Positions 32,736 to 45,332 are shown, numbered from the stretch's first letter. The stretch is DNA of 64,000 nt from Paulownia fortunei (GCA_019321725.1 CM033106.1:21016965-21080964); one strand, 5' to 3'. Made by a program: numbers and translations. Notes: a model not told the origin generated them from the sequence alone.

Positions 32736-33160
32736 GTGTATATCTATATCAATGTACTAGATCGCACACACAAGCAAATCTATATATATATTTATATACA
32801 TATTTAAGTATCTAAACATGACAAGAAATTTAATTAAAGAAAAAAATTCCACAACCACTTTTCTAACGAAATGAAAGGATAATCTATGTACACAATTATA
32901 GGTTTTTTTTTTTTCGTATGTATGTTTGCATACATATATACATGCACATATTATAATAAATTTATATGTATATGTACTCGTATGTGAGTACAAACGCATA
33001 TAATCTGGACAAATGAGGTAATGACAAGTGTTAGTATAGGTTCTTTGAAAATGCATAAACAAACAAAGTGTTGGATTTTATTTTATTTTTTTCTTAAAAC
33101 AACTATCTATCCAAATAAATTCTCGTGAAAAAGATATATTCAATCAACTATTATCATTAT

Positions 33161-33781
33161 TGATATAGCCTAAATCTAACATAGTTAATTGGGCTTAACA
33201 TATTTGGCCACTACGTGATGATTGAGTTTTACCCTTGAAACTTTCATGGACTCAGCCCATATGATTAATATTTATTGTCTTTCTTGGCCCAATGTTAGAA
33301 CTGAGTTAGTGTTACTAATTGGGACTAGTTCGAATGAGTTTAGACTAACTAACTTGAATATGTCCGAACCAAAGAACTATTGCCAGGCAGACACGCGAAA
33401 ACCCTAATCCTAGGAAAAAACCTAATACAATTATACTAAATGAATATGAGATAAGAAAAAAGAATCCTACTCTAATTAAATTACATAATCAGTGATTAAT
33501 TAACTTTATGATGCCTATCTAAAGAAGGTAATAAAATCCTATTCCTATTCGATGAAATTTTTATCTTTATTGCTATATAAAGCCTTCATCAATTGTAAGG
33601 TCTTTTTTTTTTACATACATTGCATTACATTTGAGCACTCTTTTGATTACTCTCTATGAGGATTTTCGCTAGTTAACCCCAAACATCCTCGACCCCTATT
33701 TCTTTAGGTGTTTTGGATGAGAATTGAAAAATAAGTTGCTAGAGTATTGATTCTTGGTATGTGGTATTTTTTATACACATA
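33161..33781 (+). mobile_element. private ~0.62-kb insertion in copy 3, candidate solo LTR
   Basis: Absent from copies 1 and 2. It starts TGATATAGCC and ends ACACA, has a TATA box (CTATATAAAGCC at about 33570) in the right half and T-rich tracts after it, which together look like an LTR. No matching target duplication was found, so the class is uncertain. The frame at 33222-33407 has no recognisable content. Confidence 0.4.
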
Positions 33782-33958
33782 AGTTACACTTTTTCTCTAA
33801 AAAACATGCTATTTAAAAATATTTCCAACATCACAACTCATTTTTGCAAACTTATTATTTCTCTTTTTCTTTTTCCCCCCACAAAATCACTTGTCTAAAA
33901 TTGACATCTCATTTAATCACACCCTTAATTGTTTATAAACTCACTGCTATGAATCCAA

Positions 33959-34390
33959 AATAATGTTTTCATAACAGAATTGGATTGGTTATTTCGACCA
34001 ATTTGATTGAAAATTGGTGATCGGCCTGGCCTAATTGGTTATAAAAAACTAGAATATAGGCGGTCAAACCAGTCAAGAATCGGTAAACAACAGTTTTGTA
34101 TTTTTGTATTTTTTTATATTTTTTAGAAAGTTTAAATTTGGTATTTGGCTTATATGTATGTGATTATTTGGATTTTAAACTTTGTTAGATGTGTTTTTTA
34201 ATTGGTTATTTATTTTTTCTTACTTATATAATATATTACATAATAACTGATTTATTAAGTTACTATTTTATATGATATAATAAAAAAATAAAATTATATT
34301 TTATTGAATCAATTGAACTGATAGTTGAACCGATTGAATGACTAACTTATAATAAGAATGATTTGATTATCGGTTCAATTATAAATGCAC
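33959..34390. mobile_element. private 432-bp insertion in copy 3, hAT-like MITE
   Basis: Flanked by GAATCCAA (33951-33958) and GAATTCAA (34391-34398), an 8-bp duplication with one change; copies 1 and 2 have a single GAATTCAA here. The interior has GGTTATTTCGACC and ATCGGTTCAA motifs of the kind seen in plant hAT MITEs. Terminal inverted repeats are weak. Confidence 0.5.
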
Positions 34391-35400
34391 GAATTCAAAG
34401 CATAGATCGACTAACAGCCATAGCGTCTATCTTGATAATTAATTATGGTCCATCTTGATAATTAATTATGATCTTTCACTGATTGCCCACAAACAAAACT
34501 CTTTGAGAATTAAATCTGTTGTCCTCGATCATCTGAATCTTCCTTTAAAGTATGGAATGAATGATTAAGACTACTTATCGATCACACACCTAATACATCT
34601 ACTCGAGATTCTTCTCTTGAAGGCTCCACTTATCTCTCCATCAATAGCCATTATTAATGTTTGGAAAGGTGCGCTCCAACTAACGTTTGTCTTTGATACG
34701 ACTCAAACAAATCCAACTTTATAAATCATAGATATGTAGTGATACAATAATTTCATTTTCTGATATTTAGCACTTAGTGAAAGTTGAGTGGGGCTCAAGA
34801 TAATGAGGCGATATTATCTTTACTTATTAAATGATAAGGTATGGTAAACATATATTTTAGAGAATACTCTCACAGTTCTAATATGACATAAAATATTTTA
34901 ATTTGATATAAAATCTTAGAATATAAATAAAAAAGTATAAATTTGTAAGTTTTTGCACTTTTACTTTTAAAACTAGTAATAAAGAATATTACATCATTAT
35001 TTTGGTTATAAAAAAATGTTTTGTAAAATGTTTATTACATCATTACTTTCCAAATTTTAGATTCAAAAATGTTTTGTAAAGGAGGAGTCTCCTTATTTTG
35101 TTTTCGAATTAATTTTTACAATTTAAACTTTTTTTTACCCCTTTTTAATTATATCAATAAAAGGAATTCTCGCAAAATTTCCACAGACAGTTTTGATAAA
35201 AAATAAAAATAAAAAAAATAAATATTACATTATTAATTTTATTTAATTTGTAATTTTGGAAAAGAAATTATTTTTGAAAATAAAATTTTCTTTAAGAACG
35301 TCCGAATCCTAAATAAATAGGAATAAATTTGAATTAGAGAAAGTACTGTCAAAGATAAAGAAAAATAGATTAGATAGATGAATAAAAAACTAAAAATGTA

Positions 35401-36152
35401 TAATTGTTGGCAATATGAAAGATGGCCACTTTGTACCCGTTTTGAAAACTGGGTAGTGTTTTGATATTTTTTTATTTTTTTTCTTCTTCTGAAGCATTGT
35501 GACCTAATTAATATTAACTTTGTACGAATTGAATGTCCACTTGATGATATGCACCAATCAATTTGATTATTTTTATTAACAAAATTATAAATAATCTAAT
35601 TAATTACTTAAAAGAATTAAAATAATGTTAGAAAATAAAATTGAAGTGGAAAAGTTCCATGTCTTTAAGAGTTAACTACTCTGTGAATTATCAATTGCGA
35701 AGTGAGTCCTCTTTATGACACGAATAAGTCATTAGGTGCATTAGGAAATTGCAGACAAAAATCATATGCAACTTAAGTTAGAACTAGAATAAAGAATATA
35801 GACAAAGAACAGAAAACTTTATATGTCAAATATAAACGATGTACCTCAAAATGAAAATAAATAATATATTTATAATTGTTTCAGTAAGGGTTGTATTCCA
35901 ATGTAGTGTGGTTCATATAACATTAGAATCTTCTAGGCCTATGAGCTTGGGCTACTTTCCTTAGGCTTTTTGGACATAGTTCTTGAGACTATAATTTGGC
36001 CAATCAAATAGCCCCCAATCTCGGGTAAATTTCAACATAGGGAAGCTAGCCGGACTAAGTCATTAAAGAATTTGATTTAATTGTAATTTCAATTGATATA
36101 AAGGCTTGCTTGGGGAGGTCCACAAGTATAATTGAAGTGGAGAGTGTATCTT
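35401..36152. other. AT-rich spacer, no gene seen
   Basis: No frame or motif I can support. The right part (about 35900-36150) is less AT-rich and may belong to the Tat-type element that follows. Confidence 0.4.
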
Positions 36153-36528
36153 TTAATAGTCATGGTGTCTAGGTATGTAGTCTCCCAAAACTATCTTTGA
36201 TACTCTTTCTCGTTTGAATTTTTTTCTCTTCCCACCTGTGTGTATTTTTTTCTTTTGTCTTCTCGTGTTAGAATTTTTTTTCCTTTGAGAATTTGAGTCG
36301 AGCATATTGGGGATAATCCGCTCAGTGGTTAGGGAAGGTGTAGATGGTCCTGAGGATGGTAAAAAAAAAGGTGGCACGATGTAAGTCGTCTTAGTACCGA
36401 ACGCCTAGGCAAATGGCTATGTCGATCTTAGGTTGACTCTCTGCACATCAAGCTCGTACATTAGGCGTACTGGCTCGGTGTAAAGTTATACTATAGATGC
36501 GGAGAATTGTGAAAGTTCACTAACCCGT

Positions 36529-36953
36529 GTGGATTTGAGGGCTTGGCGTAAGGAGGTTAACTTGTCTCTATCTTTTAAGGTTATTCTATCTTTAGCTAGG
36601 CAAATGATTAAGGGTCCTCCCGAGGATTATTTTACACTTTACTTGTCTTACTTCTCCAGTGGATTATCCCTTCCTCGTCACTGTCTCGTTGATGTAGTTT
36701 GTGAATTTGAGCTTTGCACAAGTTAGCTTACTCCTAATTCTTTTACAGTTTTTAAGGGTTTTCACTTTTGATTGATGGAATTGGAGCTTCTCTTTATGTT
36801 ACTTCAAAGAGTTTTCATGCTTTATTTGGGGTGAGGAGAGTACCCAACTTGTTGCACTTCTATTTTTATCCCCAAGTGGGATATAAGTTTCAGACTGGTT
36901 GCGATACTTCACGAGGATACTGGAAGTGGAAGTTCTTTTATGTTCGAGTTTAA
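36529..36953 (+). pseudogene. putative gypsy-type transposon domain (PF04195-like) fragment
   Basis: Two frames joined by a frameshift near 36727-36768. The first has PPEDYFTLYLSYFSSGLSLP, RHCLVDVVCEFELC and, past its stop, QLTPNSFTVFKGF. The second has GASLYVTSKSFHALFGV, FYFYPQVGYKFQTG and YWKWKFFYVRV. This matches the plant 'putative gypsy type transposon' domain found in degenerate gypsy-related elements. Its function is unknown. It precedes a Tat-type LTR end and RT on the same strand. Confidence 0.65.
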
Positions 36954-37079
36954 GGATAAAGCCTTCTAAGGAAATGGAGCCATTAATCTTGATGAATTTA
37001 TTCTCATGGGCAACAATAATAGACATATGGTAGCTAAGTCTCAAAATATTAATTTGAGCCTAATGAACATAAAAGCCCA

Positions 37080-37345
37080 AGTCCCATAATTAGCACATAT
37101 AAATACTTCTCCATTTTATTTCAAAGGTATTTATTGATTCACATATTACTACTTTGTAAATTTAGTTATTGTTTCTTTGGACGATTATTAACTTAAGAAT
37201 CGAAAAGTTTTCGTTGGGACAACTCTAGCACCCCTAACGTATGTTCGTGTCTTGATAGAGACCTAATACCCAAGTAGCTTTCTGGATGCAGACTTTTGTC
37301 AATGCAACTTCAATCTTATTTTAGCACACTTTGTGGGACATCATG
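37080..37345 (+). repeat. Tat-type gypsy LTR 3' end with decayed primer site
   Basis: A TATA-like ATATAAATACTTC at about 37100 is followed by the Tat-group phrase AGTTTTCGTTGGGACAAC (about 37206) and, after the probable LTR end near 37312, a primer-site remnant TTTTAGCACACTTTGTGGGA. The LTR start is not resolved. Confidence 0.5.
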
Positions 37346-37435
37346 TCGAGATATAGATTCAATTTAGAGCTAGAGAAGAAAACGTTAAGGATACTTACCA
37401 AGATTAAATGGCTAACATTAAAAGAGTAGATCAAC

Positions 37436-37640
37436 AACTCTAGGAGTGTCCGCCTCAGCAACCCTAGAAGTGTCTGCCCTAGTAGCCCTAGGAGCATCCC
37501 CAAAAACATTAGCCCCAACACCTTTAGGAGTGTCCCTAGAAGCGTCAGCCCCAGCAGCCTTAGGAGCTTCTGCCCTAATGGCCTCAAGAGCCTCTGCCTT
37601 AGTATCCATTGCAGCGGCCTCAAAAGCTTTTGTCCCTATA
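37436..37640 (-). repeat. imperfect ~30-bp tandem repeat coding Ala-rich peptide
   Basis: About seven imperfect units resembling GCCCTAGCAGCCCTAGGAGC. On the minus strand (37702-37418) they read as an Ala/Asp/Arg repeat with units like RAEAPKAAGAD and RDTPKGVGAN; the plus strand is open too. They sit where the gag leader of the Tat-type element would be, and may have been a low-complexity part of its polyprotein. Confidence 0.6.
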
Positions 37641-37994
37641 GAATCTCGCTTCTCTAGAGCAAAGAGCTTCAGCCAAAAGAATACTAGCTGGAATGGCAAC
37701 AAAAAAGATTATAGCCTAATAGGTAGAAAACGACTATGGATATAATTTCACAATGTTTTTTTGATTAGTAGGGATTCATTCCTATCCTTGGAGAAAGAGA
37801 AACCTAGAAAAAGAGACCCACAAACTAGAAAAGAAGTAGCTAGTAAAGTGTTACCCAGAGGAAGACGCGCATAAGAAAGCAGTGAGAAGGGAAGAGGCCT
37901 AGATAGCCTACCACATAACCCCATAAGAGCGTTCGGGAGGGGTAGCCTTGCCTAGAGATATGTAGCATTATATGAGGGTTACTTTTGGCCAACC

Positions 37995-38290
37995 ATGCTG
38001 AAAATACATGCGAATTGGTTCGACACTCCAACATGCCAAGTATATATGTCATGTGTTATACCTAAAATGGTTAGCAAATATAGTCCTAGTAATGAAGCTG
38101 GAGGAAGATGGTGCTTATATATTGATTTAACAAATCTGAATAAAACATACCCTAAATATCCTTTCTCACTCCCAAGGATAGACTTGTTAGTAGAGTCTAA
38201 CCTCTGACTGTGAGTTATTAAGCTTCTTAGATGCCTATGGAGGTTACAACCAAATAAAACTGACTTGAGCATATAAGGATTATCCTAGGG
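37995..38290 (+). pseudogene. Tat-type gypsy reverse transcriptase fragment
   Basis: Frame 37995-38207 contains VIPKMVSKYSP, GGRWCLYIDLTNLNKTYPKYPF and LPRIDLLVE, the fingers/palm part of gypsy RT (usual form CVDFTDLNKACPKD...LP.ID.LVD). After a stop it continues as LLSFLDAYGGYNQIKLT (first catalytic Asp kept) to about 38275. The second catalytic block is missing. Sequence at about 38328-38375 (EANIQVANRLVVKL) resembles the C-terminal integrase TNR motif, suggesting a large deletion between RT and integrase. Confidence 0.75.
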
Positions 38291-38429
38291 ACAATCCTTA
38301 GGCCCTGAACTATCTGTTTGTGTTGCTGGCAGGAGGCCAACATCCAAGTGGCTAATAGACTTGTTGTGAAACTCCCTGGATCCTCGAGTTTTGGTGGCAA
38401 TTATTTTGTATGATGCTAGAGCACTCTTC

Positions 38430-39560
38430 AATGAGGTTTATTGTTTTATGTTCATCCAATTTTATCTTATTGGATTGAATCTCCTTTAAATTTTTTGCAT
38501 ATTTAGGTATCTAAAAATGTACAACCTTTTGAAATCATTAAGAATTTTTTCAAATTGCTTATCCAACTTTTGATTCTTTAAAGTGAGAAGAAAAGGGAAA
38601 AGAACACTTATTACACTGGGTTGAACCAATTGAGTGGCTGGGCTACTCAATTCTATGCTGTGCGTTTCATCTTTTTCTTAGCTACTAACCTCTTTGCCGC
38701 TTCGCAATGAAATGGCCTTGACTTGCCCCTTTCGATTCTTCACTGTGTCACTAGGTAATGTAGCTTGAGCTCTCCCAGAGATCATGTTTACCAATTGTCC
38801 CATTTGCATCTCACAAATTTTGTATAGAAGCCTCTTGATTTGGCATCGAGTTTCGGATGTGGATATGAATTTTATCATAAACTCCTCTAAATTAGATTTC
38901 TTCTCTCGTGATGGGAATCTTGGGGTGGTGGCTTCACTATATTATGATTATTCTGATTACTTCATGAGAAATTGTGGTGATTTCGCCAACCATGATTATA
39001 GGTATTGGAGTAGGGATTTTTTTGCTGCCAGTGAAAATTACCGTCAAAATTAACATGCTTAGATGGTTGGGAAAAATAATTCCTTCACATTTGACAGTTT
39101 GCACTTGCATGGCAGATGCATTCATGTTGTCAATCTTCTTATTAAGTGCTTCAATTTAGGTTGGAAGGCCAGTGAATATGTCTGCGTTGTGCACCCCTAC
39201 AGTCCTCTTTAAAGTCATTCTATCCGATTGCCATTGGTAACTTTTAGAGGCACTCTTCTCCAACAATTCATATGCTTCCTCCTGTGTCTTTCTCATATTA
39301 GTTCCCACTATAGCTGCATCTATTTTTGAACGATTAGCAGGAGATGAACTAGTAATACATATGTTAATACAATTTAGAAATTTAATTCGTACATTTGCAA
39401 TAAATGGGTTTATTTGTCAACCCAGGGGTTGAATTGTGTCCAGAAAAGGTCTTGGGTACAGTCCATGTTGAATTTAGGCACTTGAAGCTCTACTAATTTG
39501 TGTTTGCTTACATGAGGCTAGAAGAAGGCCTCTATTTAGTACTTCCCTCAAGTGCCTCAC
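38430..39560 (-). pseudogene. Athila-type gag fragment
   Basis: On the minus strand, from about 39410 leftwards, an EEAYELLE-like stretch, an alternative frame with NADIFTGLP, QMGQLVNMISGRAQATLPSDT (38840-38760) and KAISLRSGKEV are readable, all typical of Athila gag. Then comes a degenerate region paralleling the start of protease, to about 38433. Many stops. It is a different, more decayed copy than the two Athila elements at 40140 and 49568. The plus-strand frames here are shadows. Confidence 0.7.
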
Positions 39561-40139
39561 TATATTTCTTTTTTACAAGTATTCATGTCACACGATCGCC
39601 TTGTATATTTAAATGATATCAAAGTTTTCATAATTTCTACTGTCTTCGAGGAAAGAACAACTACTAACCAACCATTAAAATTACAATTGAAAGATATCTT
39701 GAATCTCACATGCTTTCAACAGAGAAAAAATAAAAAAAATGTGGAATTTGTCTTTTCTGTTTGCTAATCAATTTTCTGCATACCAATAAGATACCATATC
39801 AAACAAAGCATTAACAATGTTAGATTACATGCATTGGTGATTAATATATCTAAGTTGGAAATAAATGTGGGATGAAGACTTGGAACTATCCATGCATGGA
39901 AAAAGATCCAGGGTAATCTGCCATGCATGAAAATAAAAATGTTTGGTTTTGCATCTTTGAGATTTTACCAAAAAGCAACAATAAGAAATACTAAACTTCA
40001 ATAAATTTGTTCTGAATTTGGTGTTTCAATAAAACTTTGATCATGTTTGTGCTTGTTAGTTTTAGTGAGACATGTAGCATACAAACTAGAAAATGGCATT
40101 CTTTATATACCATATTGTGAAGCCTTAAAGAGTTCATTA
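39561..40139. other. spacer, no gene seen
   Basis: AT-rich sequence between the Athila gag remnant and the next LTR. The 71-codon frame at 39552-39767 has no recognisable motif. Confidence 0.4.
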
Positions 40140-41507
40140 TGTTGCGAAATTTGTGAAAGCAAGTTCACATTATCGTTAATAAGTAATAAAGTGGATAAGT
40201 GAAGTATCGTTCCTACGAGGACTGTGAATTATTAAATACTAAAATTGGGTTAACTCAAATTTTATTTGAACAATTGTAATGGAGTGGTAATTTGTGTAGA
40301 CTAAAATAAAGTGTCACTAGACTAATATGCAAACATAAATAAGGATAAACCTCAATAACTTTAGGACCTAGGGCTATGATCTCACTATAATTAGTAAGAT
40401 TTGAATACTCAATCACATCAATCTCAATTTATTTTTCTAGTAGATAGTCGAGAACCCCTCAATTATTTATTAGCCTCTTCCAAGGTCTAATGAAAATTTT
40501 ATCAATTACCAACCCACTATATTCCTATGTGAGTTAAACAATCAATAAATTATTCGACTCTATGGATCTCAATAAAAAACTACACAAAACCATAAAAGTA
40601 TATTCATATCTTACATGTAATTTATGATTTTTTATACATAAAACTAGACATATATATTACTCCCGGGTCAATATGATTAGCAAATCATTCAATTAGTGAC
40701 CAAGTAATTGAAAGCATTAAGACCTATATAGAAAACTCAATTAAATCAAATAAATATTCAATTAAATTAAAAGATAAATTCAAATCATCCTAATTAAGTT
40801 ACATCAAAACTCTAAATAAGAAACTTAGCCCCTAATCATGTCTATCAAATCCATAGATAAATCTAAATTCATGACAAAAGGTAAGAGAGAAGGAAAAGAA
40901 AAGAAGAACTCTGAAATCTTGAAAAAGAATCCCAAATCTTAAATCTTGAAGCCTTGCTCTCTTCTCTTCTTATTTTTCTCTCTATTTTTCGGCTAGAGAG
41001 CAATCCTAAATGTGTCTTGGAAGTTGCCTTTTATAGTCCTCCAAAAAGAAGTCACAAAATCAGACCAAAAAATCATGTTTTAATTTTTTCGCGAACTGGG
41101 GCCGCGACTTTGATTTCTGGTCCATTGCCCCAAACTATCTGTCTTAGCCAAAATGAACTGGCATCGCGGCTGATTTTTGGGGCCACAGCTCCAAACAATC
41201 TATCTAAATGGCAACTCTAATTTCTGGAATCACAGCTCCAAATATTTTGTCCAACTGGCACCACGGCTCCAAACATTCGGTCTAACTTTACAACTGGCAT
41301 CACAACTCCATTTTCAAGTGTTGCGGCTCCAATTTCTTGAGCCATGGCATGACTTCCAAATTGTTTTATGAATTTTTATTTTCTTTTTCAAATTGTCTTC
41401 TCCTTTCCAAGAGATCTACACAAAACACAAAAGCACATAAAATATTGAAGATAGATAATTGATTAAGTAAAAGGATATGAAATAGTTGGTATAAAATTAA
41501 CTTATCA
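40140..41507 (-). repeat. 3' LTR of the left Athila element (1368 bp)
   Basis: It starts TGATAAGTTAATTT at 41507 and ends CGCAACA at 40140 on the minus strand. A TATA box (GACTATAAAAGG, minus, near 41040) is followed by CT/GA-rich leader sequence. It aligns with 49568-50793, which lacks the first roughly 110 bases. Confidence 0.8.
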
Positions 41508-43020
41508 AATACTCCCAAACTTAAACATTTGCTTGTCCCCAAGCAAAAAAAAAAAAAAAAAAGAAATAAAATAAGTAAAATATCAAGTGATAATCAAACC
41601 TACTAACAAAATGGGCTTAAAAAATATTTGTGAGTTTATAATTCAAGAAAATCTCAAAATATCTTCAAAATGCATGATTCTAACTCAAGTGTCAAATTCA
41701 CCCATCTTTAAATCATTTGAGAGTGTATGTGTATCTAACCTTTTACACTTAACTTTTGCTACTCGGATTGGTTTATACAAACTCACAATAAAATTATTGA
41801 CCATCTTATTTATGTGTTTTAAAATTCCATAGGCTTGATTTCATGTCACTTTTCACTAATGTAGACTAATACAACATCAATGATCATTAGGACTTTGAAA
41901 GCTTGTAACGTGTGACTAAGGTAATGGTAGAATAAAAGACAATATAGTGGCTCGAATTACTCATAGCACATAACTATTCTAGAATATTTTCGATGAGTAC
42001 CACCACATCTTCTTCTCACACCTTCACAAACCTTTCATCGTTTGATTTGTCAAACCACTTTATTCGTCAAACTCTCTTTATTTTTTTTATATATATTTTT
42101 TTTAATTGCTACACCCCCAAGCTTATTTGTTTTTATGAACAATGCGTGTTGCATCCTTTTTTCATCTTTCTTTACAATTGTTTTTTGAGAGTTTTGTACA
42201 AATTACCACATCTCTTTTGCCAATTTTTTTCAAACCACTTCTAATGCTCAAAATGATGTTACTAAAATAGTCATGAGCTGAGTGTAGGGTAATATGTAAG
42301 ATAAAAAAATTCAATTCTTTAGCAAAGGTTATTTTTTGTAATGTGACAAAGAAAATGACTCATTAGGCTCAACAGGGGATGCTAGGGATTATACATCATA
42401 AATATGATGGCTTGAAAGGCTCAAACAATCCAAAAATAGCCTAAATCACTTTTTTAATATTATGTAGCCTATGATTTCACTTTGAGTGACAATTGAACAA
42501 GTTCTAGAATTATATAAGATTATAAAAAAGTATTAAATTCACATAAACTTTTACGAAGCAAGTAGAAAATCCAAATATTTAGGGCTATGTGCTTAATATG
42601 TCAAAGGATTATAAGAAAGGTAAAAATTACCATGAAAGTCAAGCATATACATAAACAGAATATCCATGAACATTCAAAAGCTATAAACAAATTTAGAAAT
42701 AACGTTGTCTTCAATGTTAAAGTAAAATAAGATAAGACATAGAAGACTTCCCTAAATGGTATTAGTTCTCATTTATTTCATCATTCTCCTCTTCTAGAAT
42801 ATTGATGAAGGTGCATTTATTAGTTGGTGGTACATCACTCCTTATTTTACAAATCCTCTCCCAAACTTGAGTTAGATCCTGAAATGAGAAATAAAAAAAA
42901 ATCATCAAACTAAAAAAAAGAATGTTTAACAACAAAATAAACCTATGAAATAAAAATAAAAATAAAATGTAAAACATTTGGGTTGCTTCCCAAGAAGAGC
43001 TTAATTTATAATCTTCAGCC
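41508..43020 (-). other. non-coding 3' region of the left Athila element
   Basis: Between the protease remnant and the 3' LTR I see no conserved domain. The frame 43022-42762 begins at the position of the AEDYKLSSSW segment that also follows protease in the right copy (near 53290). An 18-base A run at about 41547-41564 lies just inside the polypurine-like tract. Confidence 0.5.
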
Positions 43021-43382
43021 AAATTATCTCTAGATCTCGTCAGCCTGGGTCTGGTAAAATGATTATAGACTCATTGAGGCTTCCTCCATCATCAGTGTAC
43101 CCTTCCAGTCATTGCCAACTTGGTTGGTGCACAAATTCCAAGGTTTCATGATCATCCTTGTTTGAAATTCCAAATGAACAAGTTGTTGAAGGCTGAGATG
43201 GTTGTTCACTTTCATGCATTTGTCAGTAGTCTCCATTCACAAGCAACTATCAACTCTACTTGGATGTGTTATCTCCTTGAACACATTGAATGAAACTTGT
43301 TTATTTTGAACTCTCAAAATATGCTCACCATTCTGCATATCGATAAAAGCTCTCCCCATAGCTAAAAATAGTCGACCAAGAA

Positions 43383-43700
43383 TTATTGAAATAACTTGTC
43401 TAATATTATGAAATCTATAGGGAAGATGAACTTGTCCACTTTCACTAGCACATCTTCGATTATTCCCCTAGGGTACTTAATAGACCTATCAGTGAGTTGC
43501 AGAGATACGATGGTTGGTTTTGCTTCTCCAAGCCTAAGTTTCTTGTATACAGAGAGACGCATTAGATTTATACTTGCACACAAATCGTATAAAGCTTTAT
43601 CAAAAAATGAATTTACAATGGTGCAAGGAATTGTAAAACTCCCTGAATCTTTCCACTTGGGTGGCAACTTCTTTTATAAGATTGCGTTACATTTCTCAGT
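43383..43700 (-). pseudogene. Athila protease fragment, left copy
   Basis: Retropepsin-like region with WKDSGSFTIPCTIVN, ALYDLCASINLMRLSVYKKL, RSIKYPRGIIEDVLVKV and FIFPIDFIILD. The active-site motif, DLGAS in the right copy, is DLCAS here: Gly to Cys next to the catalytic Asp position. The frame is lost after 43383, and homology resumes at about 43370 in another frame. Confidence 0.8.
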
Positions 43701-44149
43701 AAGTGCTACTGTCTCATATTCTTCCAATATTTTTTTATTGAAAATAATCTACTTTATGAATTTTACGTAGTCGGTCATTTGTTCTAAGGAATCTACCAAA
43801 GGGATGTTAATGTGCAACTTTTTAAAAACATCTAAAAACTTAGAAAATTGCTTATCTGGTTTTTATTTTTGGAAGCACTGAGGAAATAGGATAGGAGGCA
43901 CATATAGGGGAGGGTTATCCAGAAACAACTTTGACTTAGGCTTCCCAACTTTCTTACTAGGAGTTTCATTAGACTCTTTAACAACACTCTCCATTACCAA
44001 CTTCATTGGATTAATGTTTTTCTTTCAAGTTCCGACAACTCCTTACCTCTACGAAGAGTAATGTCATGCACATTCTCTTTAAGGTTTGTCTCAATATTGC
44101 TGAAAAAGAAACCTTGAGAGGCCTTATGCTAAGCATAATTACGATTTAA

Positions 44150-45332
44150 TCCATTTGAACCTCCAAGTTTTGAATAGAGGGTTCTTGATTCTGAATTGAA
44201 GTTTCTTATTTTTACAAATTAGCCTCTATGCTTGCCATGAATTTATTTGTGCTCATAGTCAACTGGGCAAGTGCTTCTTCAAGTGAGATTTTGTTTGATG
44301 GCGGCTGTGGTTGTGGTGGAGGTTGAGGCTGAAAATTTGATGGAGGCCTCACTATATTTTGGCAATTTCTCTATGAAAGATTTGGATAATTGTGTCATCC
44401 TTGATTGTATGAGTTGGAGAATAGATTATTTTGCCCACTAGAGTTTCCAATGAATTGCGCATGTTTGGACTGTGATGGAGGAGATGGATTGCTAACTTGA
44501 CATTTAGTGCTAAGATGAGGATCATTACAAAAAATGACATACCTCAACTAGTTTGGAAACTACATTGGTGGTGAATGAACTAAGCTACTGAGACAATGTA
44601 GCAACTTGAGTAGTGAGTGCAGTGAGGGTATCAACTTCATGTACTCCAAATTCTTTCTTTGGAATGCTTTTTTCAGAAAGCCTTTGATGAGCATTTGAAG
44701 CCATGGTTTTAAGTAAGTCGTAGGCCTTCTCCTGCATCTTTCCCATCAAAGCCCCACCAACTGCTGCATCAATTAAAGTTCTAGTTGAACTACTCAAACC
44801 ATTATAGAAAGTCTGTACTTGCAACCAATTTGGTAAGCCGTGATGTGGGCACCTCCAAAATAGATCCTTGTACCTTTCCCAAGCCTCATGCAAGGATTCC
44901 TTATTAAGCAAATGTAATGATATCATTCTGCAACTTTGCTGTCTTAGCGGGTGGGAAAAACTTAGCTAGAAAACTTTGAGCTAAGCATGCCCAAGTAGTG
45001 ATTGTCCCAACAGATAAAGAATTCAACTAGATTTTGGCCTTGTCCTGAAGTGAAAATGAAAACAATCTCAATCTAATGGCATCATCAGTAATACCATTGT
45101 ACTTGAATACATCACAAATTTTGAGAAAATCATCTATGTGTGTATTGGGACCCTCATTGGCTAATCCACAAAACTGATTAGCTTGAATCATCTCAGAAGT
45201 AGCCGGTTTGATCTCAAAATTATTTGTTTGAATGAGAGGGTGCCCGATTCCTGAGAATGTATCATCAACCATAGGCATAGCATAATCATGTAGTGCTTTA
45301 TTGTTCTATGTATTTTCCCTTGCGCATGCCAT
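44150..45332 (-). pseudogene. Athila gag, left copy
   Basis: ATG at 45332 on the minus strand. Frame 45278-45027 has FEIKPATSEMIQANQF, GLANEGPNTHIDDFLKICD, FKYNGITDDAIRLRLFSFSL and DKAKI, the Athila gag core. Frame 44926-44585 has ESLHEAWERYKDLFWRCPHH, GLPNWLQVQTFYNG, RTLIDAAVGGALMGK and AYDLLKTMASNAHQ. Stops separate the blocks, so it is inactive. A Pro/Gln-rich segment follows at about 44340-44260. Confidence 0.85.

Larger units (their letters stand above)
28542..35400. repeat. composite repeat, copy 3 (with three private insertions)
   Basis: 29922-30978 matches copy 2; 30978-31550, 32736-33160, 33782-33958 and 34391-35400 match the AT-rich parts of copies 1 and 2 in order. 28542-29921 holds the mudrA part missing from copy 2. 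The aligned part ends near 35400, shortly after the AGTACTGTCAAA segment; the Tat gag part is not present here. Private insertions: 31551-32735, 33161-33781, 33959-34390. Confidence 0.75.

Noticed and set aside
32757..33062. 101-codon minus frame rich in Tyr, His and Cys
   Set aside because: Arises from the TATATA/CATA-rich part of the composite repeat; sister copies do not keep it open.
36153..36377. Lys/Arg-rich minus frame
   Set aside because: Low-complexity T-rich plus strand read backwards; no domain and it lies upstream of gypsy-type plus-strand remnants.
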